From assembly GCF_019623905.1 (NCBI RefSeq), contig NZ_CP069370.1, positions 1,922,001-1,986,000 on the forward strand: 64,000 bases of DNA, read 5' to 3'. The notes under the pieces are model-generated. The model was given only the letters and a program-made list of their open reading frames with translations. It was not told the DNA's origin and made no database searches. Both the position numbers and the translations under genes were made by a program. Shown piece after piece: positions 44,332-52,997 of this stretch. Each line of letters opens with the position of its first letter. The stretch's first letter is position 1. The stretch comes from Neotabrizicola shimadae. GTDB lineage: Bacteria; Pseudomonadota; Alphaproteobacteria; Rhodobacterales; Rhodobacteraceae.

Positions 44332-45671
44332 CCCGCCATCAGCCGCCGCGCCAGGGCGTTCTGGCGGTCCACCGCGCGGCCCAGGTCGATGCTTGCCATC
44401 GCCCCGCCCCGCACCACCTGCCGCCCCTCGACAAACAGGTCGCGCACCCGCGTCGGCCCGCACAGGACCAGCGCCGCCACGGGGTCCCAGGCCCCCGCCG
44501 CCTCGATGCCAGAGACATCCCAGATCGCCAGGTCGGCCCGCATCCCCGGCGCCAGTGCCCCGCAATCGTCACGCCCCAGGACCCGCGCCCCGCCCAGAGT
44601 GCCGATCTCCAGCACCTCGCGCGCGCTCATGGCATCCGCCCCCCGCGCCACGCGCTGCAACAGAAGCGCCTGCCGCGCCTCGGCGATCAGGCTGCCGGCG
44701 TCGTTGCTGGCCGATCCGTCCACCCCCAGCCCCACCTTCACTCCCGCATCCCGCATCGCGCGCACCGGCGCGATGCCCGATCCCAGCCGGCAGTTGGAAC
44801 AAGGGCAATGCGCCACGCCCGTGCCGGTCCGTGCGAAAAGCCCGATTTCCTGGCCGTCCAGCTTCACGCAATGCGCGTGCCAGACATCCGGCCCGGTCCA
44901 TCCCAGATCCTCGGCATATTGCCCAGGCCGGCAGCCAAACTGCGCCAGGGAATAGGCGATGTCCTCGTCGTTCTCGGCCAGATGGGTGTGCAGCATCACC
45001 CCCTTGTCCCGCGCCAGCAGGGCCGCATCGCGCATCAGCTCGCGGCTCACCGAAAAGGGCGAACAGGGTGCCAGTCCCACCCGCACCATCGCCCCCGGTG
45101 CCGCGTCGTGAAAGGCATCCACCACCCGGATGCAATCCTCAAGGATCGCGCGCTCGTTCTCGACAAGGCTGTCCGGCGGCAACCCGCCCGCGCTTTCGCC
45201 AATCGACATGGCACCCCGCGTCGGATGGAACCGCAGCCCCACCTCTCGCGCCGCGGCGATCGTGTCATCCAGACGCGATCCGTTCGGGTAAAGATACAGG
45301 TGATCCGAGGTCAGCGTGCAGCCCGAAAGCGCCAGTTCCGCCAGCCCCACCTGGGCCGAGACGAACATCTCCTCCGGTCCGAACTTCGCCCAGATCGGGT
45401 ACAGCGTCTTCAGCCATCCGAACAGCAGCGCATCCTGCCCGCCCGGCACCACGCGGGTCAGCGTCTGGTACAGGTGGTGATGGGTGTTCACCAGGCCCGG
45501 CGTCACCACGCAGCCGCGGGCCTCCACCACCTCGGCCCCCGGCGCCTGCACCCCCTTGCCTACCGCCGCGACCGCGCCGCCGCGTATCAGCACATCGCCG
45601 CCGGCGATCTCTTCGCGGGCGGCGTTCATGGTCACAACCACATCGGCATTGCGGATCAGGATATCCGTCAT
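44328..45671 (-). CDS. 8-oxoguanine deaminase-like amidohydrolase
   Basis: 447-aa Zn amidohydrolase of the atrazine chlorohydrolase/8-oxoguanine deaminase group. Metal ligands include His64 and His66 (NTHHHLYQT), then HTHLAEND, HAHCVKL and GVDGSASND; LYPIWAKFGPEEMF and SDHLYLYPNG fit 8-oxoguanine deaminases. These remove oxidised guanine or turn over related rings. ATG 45671 has GGTGAG nearby. The last codons overlap the FNR-type box. Confidence 0.85.
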   Translation of the reverse strand: MTDILIRNADVVVTMNAAREEIAGGDVLIRGGAVAAVGKGVQAPGAEVVEARGCVVTPGLVNTHHHLYQTLTRVVPGGQDALLFGWLKTLYPIWAKFGPEEMFVSAQVGLAELALSGCTLTSDHLYLYPNGSRLDDTIAAAREVGLRFHPTRGAMSIGESAGGLPPDSLVENERAILEDCIRVVDAFHDAAPGAMVRVGLAPCSPFSVSRELMRDAALLARDKGVMLHTHLAENDEDIAYSLAQFGCRPGQYAEDLGWTGPDVWHAHCVKLDGQEIGLFARTGTGVAHCPCSNCRLGSGIAPVRAMRDAGVKVGLGVDGSASNDAGSLIAEARQALLLQRVARGADAMSAREVLEIGTLGGARVLGRDDCGALAPGMRADLAIWDVSGIEAAGAWDPVAALVLCGPTRVRDLFVEGRQVVRGGAMASIDLGRAVDRQNALARRLMAG

Positions 45672-45788
45672 CTCACCATCCTCACCCCTTCGGTGAGACT
45701 GTGTGGCAGGCCGACAGAAGGGGGAAAGGACTCGGATCCTGCGCCGCAAATCTGCCCGCCGCAGAAGCCGGGCGCAAGTCTCGCGCGG

Positions 45789-46589
45789 TCAGCCGTTCAG
45801 CCAGCGCAGTGCTTCGGCGTGAATTTCGGCATTTGCCGCCGCCAGCACGCGCCCACCCTCCAGGCACGGCCCGCCCTGCCAGTCGGTGACGATGCCGCCC
45901 GCCGCCTCGATCACCGCAATCGGTGCCTGCACGTCATAGGCCTGCAAGCCTGCCTCGATCACCAGGTCGATCTGCCCGGCCGCAACCAGCGCATAGCCAT
46001 AGCAATCCATTCCATAGCGCACCAGCCGCGCCCGCGCCGCCACGTTGCGGAACGCCGCACCCTCGGCGGGCGTTCCCACTTCCGGAAAGGTCGAAAACAG
46101 GATGGCATCCGACAGGGCGCGCGGCCCCCGGCACCGCAGCACCCGCTCTCCCGAAGGCCCCGTCACCAGCGCGCGGCCCAGCCCACCCTCGAACCGTTCG
46201 CGGATATAGGGTTGGTCGATCAGCCCGTAAACCACGCCCTCCGCATCGCGGACCGAGATCAGCACCCCCCAGGTGGGCGTGCCCGAAAGATAGCCGCGCG
46301 TCCCGTCAATGGGATCCAGCACCCAGGTCAGGCCGGACGTTCCCTGGACCGCCCCGAACTCCTCGCCCAGGATGCCGTCCTGCGGACGCCGCCGGGCAAG
46401 GATGGCGCGCATGCGCTCCTCGCTCAGCCGGTCGGCCACCGTCACCGGGTCGAACCGGTGCGTTTCCTTGGAATCCGCCGCAAGGGCGTCGGTCCGGAAG
46501 TGCAGAAGCGTCGCGTTCCGCGCCGCCTCGGCCAGTTCAGCGGCCGTCGAGATCAGGTCTTCGGCCGTTGCCGCATCAATCCGCGCCAT
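45789..46589 (-). CDS. hisN: Inositol monophosphatase-family phosphatase, HisN-like
   Basis: 266-aa Mg2+-dependent phosphatase. Motifs: GEEFG (metal Glu), DPIDGTRGYLSG and CYGYALVAAGQIDLVIEAGLQAYDVQAPIAVIEAAGG split as two strands around the last metal Asp. The sequence type is that of HisN histidinol-phosphatases found in alphaproteobacteria, but other inositol- or 3'-phosphoadenosine-type substrates cannot be excluded. Downstream on the same strand as the XRE gene. Confidence 0.8.
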   Translation of the reverse strand: MARIDAATAEDLISTAAELAEAARNATLLHFRTDALAADSKETHRFDPVTVADRLSEERMRAILARRRPQDGILGEEFGAVQGTSGLTWVLDPIDGTRGYLSGTPTWGVLISVRDAEGVVYGLIDQPYIRERFEGGLGRALVTGPSGERVLRCRGPRALSDAILFSTFPEVGTPAEGAAFRNVAARARLVRYGMDCYGYALVAAGQIDLVIEAGLQAYDVQAPIAVIEAAGGIVTDWQGGPCLEGGRVLAAANAEIHAEALRWLNG

Positions 46590-46662
46590 GGTGCCTCCGC
46601 CGGCCCCGCACCGGGGCATCCCCGGTCGCTAGCCCGGCGCCATGGCGCGGTCAAGGTTCCCT

Positions 46663-47019
46663 TCAGGCGGCTTCGCTCAGCACGCGCGCCAGATCAAACA
46701 GGCGGCGGCGTTGCGCTTCGGGAATGGCGTAATAAGACCGCACCAGCTCCAGCGCTTCCTTGTCGGCCATCATGTCGGGGGCACCAGCCGGCTCGGCGGC
46801 GTCTTCCAGCCCTTCAAAGAAGAAGGAAATCGTCACGCCCAGGGCATCGGCAATGTCCCACAGGCGGGACGCGCTGACCCGGTTCATGCCGGTTTCGTAC
46901 TTCTGGATCTGCTGGAACTTGATACCGACCTTGTCCGCAAGCTGCTGTTGCGTCATGCCAATCATCCAGCGCCGATGGCGGATACGCTTGCCGACATGGG
47001 CGTCAACGGGATGCTTCAT
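46663..47019 (-). CDS. XRE-family transcriptional regulator
   Basis: 118-aa DNA-binding protein: helix-turn-helix at residues about 10-65 (GKRIRHRRWMIGMTQQQLA, VGIKFQQIQKYETGMNRVS) and a C-terminal region with ALELVRSYYAIPEAQRRRLFDLA typical of rhizobial/rhodobacterial regulators of this kind. TTGGAG precedes ATG 47019. It faces the quinone reductase gene across 256 bases with a nested palindrome exactly in the middle. Confidence 0.88.
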   Translation of the reverse strand: MKHPVDAHVGKRIRHRRWMIGMTQQQLADKVGIKFQQIQKYETGMNRVSASRLWDIADALGVTISFFFEGLEDAAEPAGAPDMMADKEALELVRSYYAIPEAQRRRLFDLARVLSEAA

Positions 47020-47129
47020 CGAATACTCCAATCATGGGTTTGTCACTCGTCACCACGGCCCTCGCGCACCGGTCTTCGGAACCCCAGTCACCGCAGGGTT
47101 GAAAATCGCCTCCAGCCGCTCGCCTGTAA

Positions 47130-47163
47130 ACCTGTCTAAATGGACAAGTCCAATTGTACAGGT
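47130..47163. promoter_or_regulatory. Nested 34-bp palindrome, candidate operator
   Basis: Outer arms ACCTGT / ACAGGT and inner arms TGGAC / GTCCA share one centre (47146.5), with partial symmetry between. It is about 111 bases from both divergent start codons and is the best candidate site for the adjacent XRE regulator. Confidence 0.5.
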
Positions 47164-47275
47164 GGATAGGCGAAACTCACCTCCCGCGCGACCCCACTGC
47201 ACCGTGCAGACCCCTTGCCAACCGGCCAACAGTCGGAAAAGCTGAAAGAAACCGCATAAATTGAAGGAGAGGCCG

Positions 47276-48244
47276 TTGCGCGCCTGGCGGATCGAATCAC
47301 TTGGCGACTCACCGGTGCTGGCCAACCTTGACCGGCCCGAACCTGGCCCCGGACAGGCCCTGGTGCGTGTGGCGGCGGCCGGTCTCAACTTTGCCGACCT
47401 CCTGATGGCAAAGGGCGCCTACCAGGACCGCCCCGCCCTGCCCTTCACCCCCGGCCTCGAACTCGCCGGCCGGGTCGAGGCTCTGGGTCCAGGCACCGCC
47501 GGACCGCCCCCCGGTACCCGCGTCGCCGCGGCCACGCTCGGCGCTTTCGCCGAATATGCCCTGGTCCCCGCCGAAACCCTTGTGCCCCTGCCCGACACGA
47601 TGGATTTCGCCACCGCCGCAGGCTTCCTCATCGCCTACGGCACCTCGCACCTCGCGCTGGCCCATCGCGCCCGCCTCCAACCCGGCGAGACGCTTTTCGT
47701 CACCGGCGCCGCCGGCGGCGTGGGCCTGACCGCGGTGGAAATCGGTGTCCGCATGGGCGCGCGCGTCATTGCCTCGGCGCGCGGCGCCGACCGGCTGGAC
47801 ATCGCCCGCGCCGCGGGCGCCCACCACCTCATCGACAGCGAGGCGCCGGGCCTGAAAGAGGCGCTGAAGGACCTCGGCGGCATCGACGTGTTCTACGATC
47901 CGGTGGGCGGCCCCGCCTTCGACGCGGCACTGCGCGCCGCCCGCCCCGAAGGCCGCCTCATCCCCATCGGCTTCGCCTCGGGCGAGGTGCCGCCCATCCC
48001 GGCCAACCTGCTTCTGGTCAAGAACCTCACCGTCATCGGCCTGTGGTGGGGCGGTTACACGCGGTTCGCCCCGGCGCTCGCTCGCGACAGCCTCGCCACC
48101 CTGTTCGACTGGGTGGCCGAAGGCGCACTGAAGCCGCTCGTCAGCCACGCCCTGCCCTTCGACGCCCTGCCCGAGGCGCTGGCCCTCATCCGCGACCGCA
48201 AGGCCACCGGCAAGGTCGTGCTGATGGTCGATCCCGCCGCCTGA
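47276..48244 (+). CDS. Quinone oxidoreductase (zinc-free MDR family)
   Basis: 322-aa NADPH-dependent reductase of the medium-chain family: [29 protein letters not shown], the Rossmann [14 protein letters not shown] and [13 protein letters not shown]. No zinc-binding residues are seen, as for quinone oxidoreductases and acryloyl-CoA-type reductases. TTG start at 47276 is set by AAGGAG six bases upstream. Divergent from the XRE gene, which may regulate it. Confidence 0.88.
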   Translation: MRAWRIESLGDSPVLANLDRPEPGPGQALVRVAAAGLNFADLLMAKGAYQDRPALPFTPGLELAGRVEALGPGTAGPPPGTRVAAATLGAFAEYALVPAETLVPLPDTMDFATAAGFLIAYGTSHLALAHRARLQPGETLFVTGAAGGVGLTAVEIGVRMGARVIASARGADRLDIARAAGAHHLIDSEAPGLKEALKDLGGIDVFYDPVGGPAFDAALRAARPEGRLIPIGFASGEVPPIPANLLLVKNLTVIGLWWGGYTRFAPALARDSLATLFDWVAEGALKPLVSHALPFDALPEALALIRDRKATGKVVLMVDPAA

Positions 48245-48354
48245 ACCGCGAAAAACCCGCGGTTTCGCTGTTGACTCTGCTTCGCGCCTGCGTAAAAGGC
48301 GGGCTTCAAGAATTCACGGGGCAACGCCAGTTTCCCCGGCCAAGGAGAAACGAA

Positions 48355-48522
48355 ATGGCGAAGCCGACGACGATCAAGATCCGTCTGAACTCGACGGCGG
48401 GCACCGGGCACTTCTATGTGACCAAGAAGAATGCCCGCACCATGACCGAAAAGATGGTCGTAAAGAAGTATGACCCCGTCAAGCGGGAGCATGTCGAATA
48501 CAAGGAAGGCAAGATCAAGTAA
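48355..48522 (+). CDS. rpmG: 50S ribosomal protein L33
   Basis: 55-aa L33 of the zinc-free type: the CXXC pairs are absent ([19 protein letters not shown]). AAGGAGAAA precedes the ATG, as expected for a highly expressed gene. Flanked by a strong terminator, so it is its own transcript. Confidence 0.96.
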   Translation: MAKPTTIKIRLNSTAGTGHFYVTKKNARTMTEKMVVKKYDPVKREHVEYKEGKIK

Positions 48523-48545
48523 GATCGCTTTCCCGTTCGGGATGT

Positions 48546-48574
48546 AAGGCCGCGTCGCCCGACGCGGCCTTTTG
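48546..48574 (+). terminator. Intrinsic terminator after rpmG
   Basis: AAGGCCGCGTCG / GACGCGGCCTT stem, CCC loop, then TTTGCTTTT. Confidence 0.88.
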
Positions 48575-48590
48575 CTTTTCGGGGGTCCGC

Positions 48591-49097
48591 ATGTCCGACA
48601 CCATCACCCTGCGCCTCGCCACCCCTGCCGATCTGGCGGCGGTCGATGCGCTTCTGGCCCGTGCCTATCCGCGCCTGCTCGCCGCCGACTACCCGCCCTC
48701 GGTGCTGGTCACGGCCATCCCGCTCATCGCCCGTGCCCGGCCCGAACTCCTGGCCTCCGGGCGCTACTGGCTCGCCTGCAACAGCGCCGGCGCCGTGCTG
48801 GCCGCCGGCGGCTGGTCGCGCGGTGCGCCCACCGACGGCGCGCACCGCGCGAGCACCGCCCATATCCGCCACGTCGTCACCGACGACCGCAACACCCGCC
48901 GCGGCCTCGCCCGCGCCGTGCTGACCCGCGCCATGGACCAGGCCCGCGCCACCGGCGTCACGCGGTTCGACTGCTGGTCCACCCGCACCGCTGAACGCTT
49001 CTACCAGAGCCTCGGCTTCACCACCCTCGGCCCGGCCGACATCCCCCTCGCCCCCGGCATCGCCTTCCCGGCGATCCGCATGACGCGCGAGGGCTAG
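48591..49097 (+). CDS. GNAT-family N-acetyltransferase
   Basis: 168-aa acetyltransferase: RLATPADLAAVDALLARAYP at the N terminus, acetyl-CoA loop RRGLARAVLTRAMDQARATG and FYQSLGF near the end. Substrate unknown. No clear ribosome site. Directly followed, with no gap, by the P-loop kinase-like gene. Confidence 0.85.
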   Translation: MSDTITLRLATPADLAAVDALLARAYPRLLAADYPPSVLVTAIPLIARARPELLASGRYWLACNSAGAVLAAGGWSRGAPTDGAHRASTAHIRHVVTDDRNTRRGLARAVLTRAMDQARATGVTRFDCWSTRTAERFYQSLGFTTLGPADIPLAPGIAFPAIRMTREG

Positions 49098-49616
49098 ATG
49101 CAGCGCATCATGATCGTGGGCCAGCCCGGCTCCGGCAAATCCACCCTCGCCCGCCAGCTCGGGCAGCGCACCGGCCTGCCGGTGCACCACATGGACCACA
49201 TCCACTGGATGCCCGGCTGGGTCGAGCGGCCCCATGCCGAAAAGACCCGCCTTGCCCGCGAGGTCGAGGCGCAAGAGACCTGGATCTTCGAAGGCGGCCA
49301 CTCCGCCACCTATGCCAGCCGCGCCGCCCGCGCCGACCTGATCCTCTGGCTCGACATACCCCTGCCGCTCCGTGCCTGGCGGGTCCTGCGCCGCAGCCTG
49401 CTGGACCACGGCCGCACCCGCCCCGACCTGCCCGAAGGCTGCCCCGAACGCTTCGGCCCCGAAACCCTGCCCTTCTGGCGCTACATCTGGGCGACCCGCC
49501 ACACCGGCCGCAACCGCATCGCCCGCATGCTCGCCGCCGCCCCGCCCGGCATCCCCGTCCTGCGCCTGACCTCGCTCAGGGACGTCCGGCGCTTCCTCGA
49601 CAGCCTGCCCAAATGA
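49098..49616 (+). CDS. P-loop NTPase, adenylate-kinase/topology-modulation (FlaR-like) type
   Basis: 172-aa protein with Walker A GQPGSGKST (Lys14), LPVHHMDHIHWMPGW, WIFEGGHS and LDIPLPLRAWRVLRRSL; this pattern is that of so-called DNA topology modulation proteins related to adenylate kinases. Real substrate unknown. ATG begins right after the stop of the GNAT gene. Confidence 0.82.
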   Translation: MQRIMIVGQPGSGKSTLARQLGQRTGLPVHHMDHIHWMPGWVERPHAEKTRLAREVEAQETWIFEGGHSATYASRAARADLILWLDIPLPLRAWRVLRRSLLDHGRTRPDLPEGCPERFGPETLPFWRYIWATRHTGRNRIARMLAAAPPGIPVLRLTSLRDVRRFLDSLPK

Positions 49617-49619
49617 AAA

Positions 49620-49642
49620 GGGCCGGTCCACCGGACCGGCCC
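49620..49642. terminator. Bidirectional terminator
   Basis: Perfect 10-bp stem GGGCCGGTCC / GGACCGGCCC with A-rich left and C-rich right flank, between two convergent genes. Confidence 0.75.
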
Positions 49643-49664
49643 CCGCACCTTTGCCTGTAAACCG

Positions 49665-50405
49665 TCAGCGACGGTCGCCCAGGAACTGCAGCAGGAACAT
49701 GAACAGGTTGATGAAGTCCAGGTACAGCTGCAGCGCGCCCATGATGGCGGCCTTGCCCAGCCATTCCTGATCCATCGCCTGCGCGTGCTGGATGTACTCG
49801 TTCTTGATGCGCTGCGTGTCGAAGGCGGTCAGGCCCGCGAACAGAAGCACGCCGATCACCGAGATGGCGAAGGACATCGCCGCCGAGGCGAGGAAGATGT
49901 TGACCAGCGAGGCCACGATCAGCCCCACCACGCCCATGATCAGGAAGGTCCCGAAGGGCGACAGGTCACGCTTCGTCGTATAGCCGTACAGCGACAGCGA
50001 GGCGAAGGCGATGGCCGTGACCAGGAAGGTCGTGGCGATCGAGGCGCCGGTGAACGCCAGGAAGATCCAGGCCAGCGACAGGCCCATGATCGCGGCATAC
50101 ACATAGAAGTACAGCTGCGCGCCGGCCAGCGACAGGCGGTTCAACGCCGCGCCGAAGAACATCACCATGCCCAGGGGCAGGAACATGACCACCCAGCCCA
50201 GGATGTTCATCTTGCCCGTCGCCGGGTCCATCAGGGCCGACATCAGCGCCGGCGACGTGCCGACCGCCCAGGCAACCGCGCCCGTGATCAGCATGCCGAC
50301 GGACATCAGCCCGTAGACCTTGTTCATGTGGGCACGAAGGCCCTCGTCGATCTGTGCGGCCCGGGCACCGACGCCCGCCGTACGGATCGTGTCAAATTCA
50401 GCCAT
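49665..50405 (-). CDS. Bax inhibitor-1/YccA family membrane protein
   Basis: 246-aa protein with seven predicted membrane helices. Family elements: MLITGAVAWAVG, GAALNRLSLAGAQLYFYVYAAIMGLSLA in two helices, GYTTKRDLSPFG and GLTAFDTQRIKNEY. Bacterial relatives conduct Ca2+ or act with membrane protease FtsH (YccA). GGAGG precedes the ATG. Confidence 0.92.
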   Translation of the reverse strand: MAEFDTIRTAGVGARAAQIDEGLRAHMNKVYGLMSVGMLITGAVAWAVGTSPALMSALMDPATGKMNILGWVVMFLPLGMVMFFGAALNRLSLAGAQLYFYVYAAIMGLSLAWIFLAFTGASIATTFLVTAIAFASLSLYGYTTKRDLSPFGTFLIMGVVGLIVASLVNIFLASAAMSFAISVIGVLLFAGLTAFDTQRIKNEYIQHAQAMDQEWLGKAAIMGALQLYLDFINLFMFLLQFLGDRR

Positions 50406-50544
50406 GTGTTGCCTCCGATGTCTGCGCCATTGCTTATTCCCGGCCTTTTCAAGGGCCGGGCTCTGCCGGCAATATCGGAAGCGTCAGGGCACATTTCAAG
50501 AACTCTCTTCAGAAAACATGACCGGAATGGTCATGTATTCCCCG

Positions 50545-50775
50545 TCACCCCCGGCGGACCTGCTCCCAGTCCCAGAACCCGCGCTCTGCCTCGCGCAGCG
50601 CCTCGTCCCGGGTCAGGCCGATGTCGCGCAGGATCGCCTCGTCCAGGTCGCGCAGCCGGCGGCGGCTCCGCTGCACGGCAAAAAGGGCAACCAGACGGGA
50701 CAGCCGGCCCCGCAGCCCGCCCGACGGGCGGCGCGAAGGCGAAAGGGAACTGGCGGATGAAAGCGGCATCGACAT
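50545..50775 (-). CDS. DUF1127 small basic protein
   Basis: 76-aa protein with a Ser-rich N terminus and the DUF1127 core RRRLRDLDEAILRDIGLTRDEAL. A DUF1127 protein of Rhodobacter sphaeroides (CcaF1) binds RNA; that role is a possibility here. GGAG lies six bases before ATG 50775. Divergent from the LysR gene. Confidence 0.82.
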   Translation of the reverse strand: MSMPLSSASSLSPSRRPSGGLRGRLSRLVALFAVQRSRRRLRDLDEAILRDIGLTRDEALREAERGFWDWEQVRRG

Positions 50776-50859
50776 GGCAGGCTCCATTATCATATCGTGT
50801 TTCGGTATGGATCACTCGGGTCTCATCAACTTGTGTGATTGGTATACAGGGGGCTGGCC

Positions 50860-50876
50860 CATTCCGAAAACGAATG
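50860..50876. promoter_or_regulatory. Candidate LysR operator CATTC-N7-GAATG
   Basis: Inverted repeat containing the T-N11-A core (ATTCCGAAAACGAAT), 30 bases before the LysR start and 85 before the DUF1127 start; the usual place for a self-regulating LysR site. Confidence 0.5.
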
Positions 50877-50906
50877 TTAATGAAGGGAAACATCAGGAGT
50901 TGTGAT

Positions 50907-51803
50907 ATGCCCCGCAACCTCGACCTCACCGCCCTGCGCTCTTTCGTCGCCATCGCCGATGCAGGCGGGGTCACCCGCGCCGCGGGCTTCCTCAACCTCA
51001 CGCAGTCCGCCGTCTCGATGCAGATCCGCCGTCTCGAGGAATCGCTGGACCTCGCGCTGCTCGACCGCACCGGCCGCGGCGTCAGCCTCACCCCCGCGGG
51101 CGAACAGCTTCTCGGCTATGCCCGCAAGATGCTGGCGCTCAATGACGAGGTCTACGCCCGCCTCACCCAAGCCAACCACGAAGGCGAGGTCGTGCTCGGC
51201 GTGCCGCATGACATTGTCTATCCGCAGATCCCGCAGGTGCTTCAGGCCTTCGCGCGCGACTATCCGCGGATGAAGGTCACGCTCCTGTCCTCCTTCACCC
51301 GCACGCTGCTGGCCCAGTTCGGCCGCGGCGAATGCGACATGATCCTCACCACCGAAGATTCCGTGGGGCCGGGCGGCGAGACGCTGACCGAATTGCCCCT
51401 CATCTGGATCGGCGCGCGCGGCGGCCAGGCCTGGCGCCAGCGCCCGCTGCGGCTGGCGCACGAACAATCCTGCTTCTTCCGCCAGCCCACGCAAGCCGCG
51501 CTCGATGCCGCGGGCATCCCCTGGGTCATGGCGATGGACGGCTCCTCCAGCCGCGCGACCGAGGCCATCGTGTCCGCCGACCTTGCCGTTCACACGATGC
51601 TGGCCGGTTCCGAACCTGCCCATGTGGAACGCATCGCCCACGGTGGCACCCTGCCCGACCTCGGCAGCTTGAAGATCAATCTCTATGTCGCTGAAACTGC
51701 GCGCAATTCCGCCGTGTCCGCCCTGGCCGACCTGGTGCGCCACGCCTATTGCTGCGCTCTCCCTGCCGCGCCGATGCGCAGCGCCATCGCCGCCGGCGCC
51801 TGA
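50907..51803 (+). CDS. LysR-family transcriptional regulator
   Basis: 298-aa regulator: N-terminal winged helix (LDLTALRSFVAIADAGG, RAAGFLNLTQSAVSMQIRRLE in two helices, DRTGRGVSLTPAG) and a C-terminal substrate-binding domain (about 92-290). AGGAGT lies before ATG 50907. Possible target: the divergent DUF1127 gene and itself. Ligand unknown. Confidence 0.92.
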   Translation: MPRNLDLTALRSFVAIADAGGVTRAAGFLNLTQSAVSMQIRRLEESLDLALLDRTGRGVSLTPAGEQLLGYARKMLALNDEVYARLTQANHEGEVVLGVPHDIVYPQIPQVLQAFARDYPRMKVTLLSSFTRTLLAQFGRGECDMILTTEDSVGPGGETLTELPLIWIGARGGQAWRQRPLRLAHEQSCFFRQPTQAALDAAGIPWVMAMDGSSSRATEAIVSADLAVHTMLAGSEPAHVERIAHGGTLPDLGSLKINLYVAETARNSAVSALADLVRHAYCCALPAAPMRSAIAAGA

Positions 51804-51831
51804 CCCGCGCGACAGCCGGCACCCGCGCCTC

Positions 51832-51854
51832 CCCTCTCCCCTCGTGGGAGAGGG
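51832..51854. repeat. Short palindrome CCTCTCCC ... GGGAGAGG
   Basis: Hairpin with CTCGT loop followed by TCAGGGAGAGGGG; this sort of GA-rich palindrome is scattered in many proteobacterial genomes. It lies between the LysR gene and the convergent rnpB. Confidence 0.5.
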
Positions 51855-51892
51855 TCAGGGAGAGGGGGCGCCCCTCCAGACGGAAATGAAAT

Positions 51893-52325
51893 GCGCGGAT
51901 GGCCTGTAAGCCGGATTCTGTTCCGGGGGTTGCCCCCCTTCGACGACCATTCCTCTGCCACCGCCGTTACCGGCGGGGTCAAGCTGCCAACCCGGGCCTC
52001 CGGGCTGAGACGTCCCTGCGGAGGTCTCCGGCAGCCTTTCGGCTGTTGGCCCGGACCTTTCCGCGCGAGGCCCCTATTCGGCATTGCTCCGGGTGGGGCT
52101 TGCCGTGCCGTCCCGGTTGCCCGGTCCGCGGTGGGCTCTTACCCCACCGTTTCACCCTGACCCCGGCTTCCCCGCGATAGGGTCGCGGCACCGGGGCAGT
52201 CTGTTCTCTGTGGCGCTTTCCCTGGGGTTGCCCCCGCCGGGCGTTACCCGGCACCCTTGCCTCATGGAGTCCGGACTTTCCTCGAACCTTTCGGCCCGCG
52301 GCCGTCCGGCCATCCGCACGCCGCT
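51893..52325 (-). ncRNA. rnpB: RNase P RNA, type A
   Basis: About 433 nt. The 5' region contains GAGGAAAGTCCGGACTCC (in reverse at 52266-52283) and the 3' region ACAGAATCCGGCTTACAGGCC; both are universal in type A RNase P RNA. P1 pairs GTGCGGATGGCC near the 5' end with GGCCATCCGCGC at the 3' end, which fixes the limits to within a few bases. It cleaves 5' leaders from pre-tRNAs, including the intron-bearing tRNA-Leu of this window. Confidence 0.95.
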
Positions 52326-52328
52326 GAC

Positions 52329-52997
52329 TTAGGCCGCCCTGCCGCCCCCGTCAACGCCAAAGCGGCGGCCCAGATCCACCGCCATGCCAGCATCCACCGC
52401 ATCCAGCGGCCCATGCGCCCAGGGCCGGAACCGCAGCCGGAAGGCGCGCAGGAGCACGTCCTCCTCCAGGTCGGGGTATCCAAAAGCCCTGGCCGACGGC
52501 AGGAACGCCGAAGGCGGCGCTACACCACCCGCCACAGGCCAGACCGACAGACCCGCCAAAGCCAGCCGCCGCCAGTCAAACCGCGGCCCCGGGTCCGCCT
52601 TGCGCAGGGGCGCCATGTCGGAATGGCCGATCACGCCCTCAGGCGCGATCCCCCACCGCTCCATGATCCCGGCCAACAACCGCTCCAGCCCCGCCATCTG
52701 CGCGGCGGCAAAGGGCTCGGTCCCCCGGTTCTGCAACTCGATGCCGATGGAGCGCGAATTCACATCCCCCGCACCGCCCCATTCGCCCGCGCCCGCGTGC
52801 CAGGCCCGCATCTCCTCTGGCACCAGCGCCTCGGCGCTTCCGTCCACATCCACCAGCCAATGCGCCGAAACCTCCCAGGCCGGGTCGCACAGCCGCTCCC
52901 GCGCCGCGGCGCAGCTTTCCATCGCGGTGAAATGGATGACCACCAGCGAGGGCCTCGCGCCCCCGCGCCGCTCGCCGAAATTGGGCGAACCCGCCAC
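52329..52997 (-). CDS. N-acetylmuramoyl-L-alanine amidase (Amidase_2)
   Basis: 222-aa zinc amidase of the AmpD/AmiD type. Ligands: His22 in VVIHFTAM, His124 in GVIGHSDMAPLRKADPGPRF (in part), and a third in the SAHWLVD/WHAG strands. No signal peptide, suggesting a cytoplasmic AmpD-like role in recycling anhydro-muropeptides. GTG start abuts the stop of the upstream gene, so the two are coupled. Confidence 0.85.
   Translation of the reverse strand: MAGSPNFGERRGGARPSLVVIHFTAMESCAAARERLCDPAWEVSAHWLVDVDGSAEALVPEEMRAWHAGAGEWGGAGDVNSRSIGIELQNRGTEPFAAAQMAGLERLLAGIMERWGIAPEGVIGHSDMAPLRKADPGPRFDWRRLALAGLSVWPVAGGVAPPSAFLPSARAFGYPDLEEDVLLRAFRLRFRPWAHGPLDAVDAGMAVDLGRRFGVDGGGRAA

Noticed and set aside
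46663..47019. XRE gene as a prophage repressor
   Set aside because: No phage structural, integrase or replication genes nearby, and the C-terminal type is common in chromosomal regulators.
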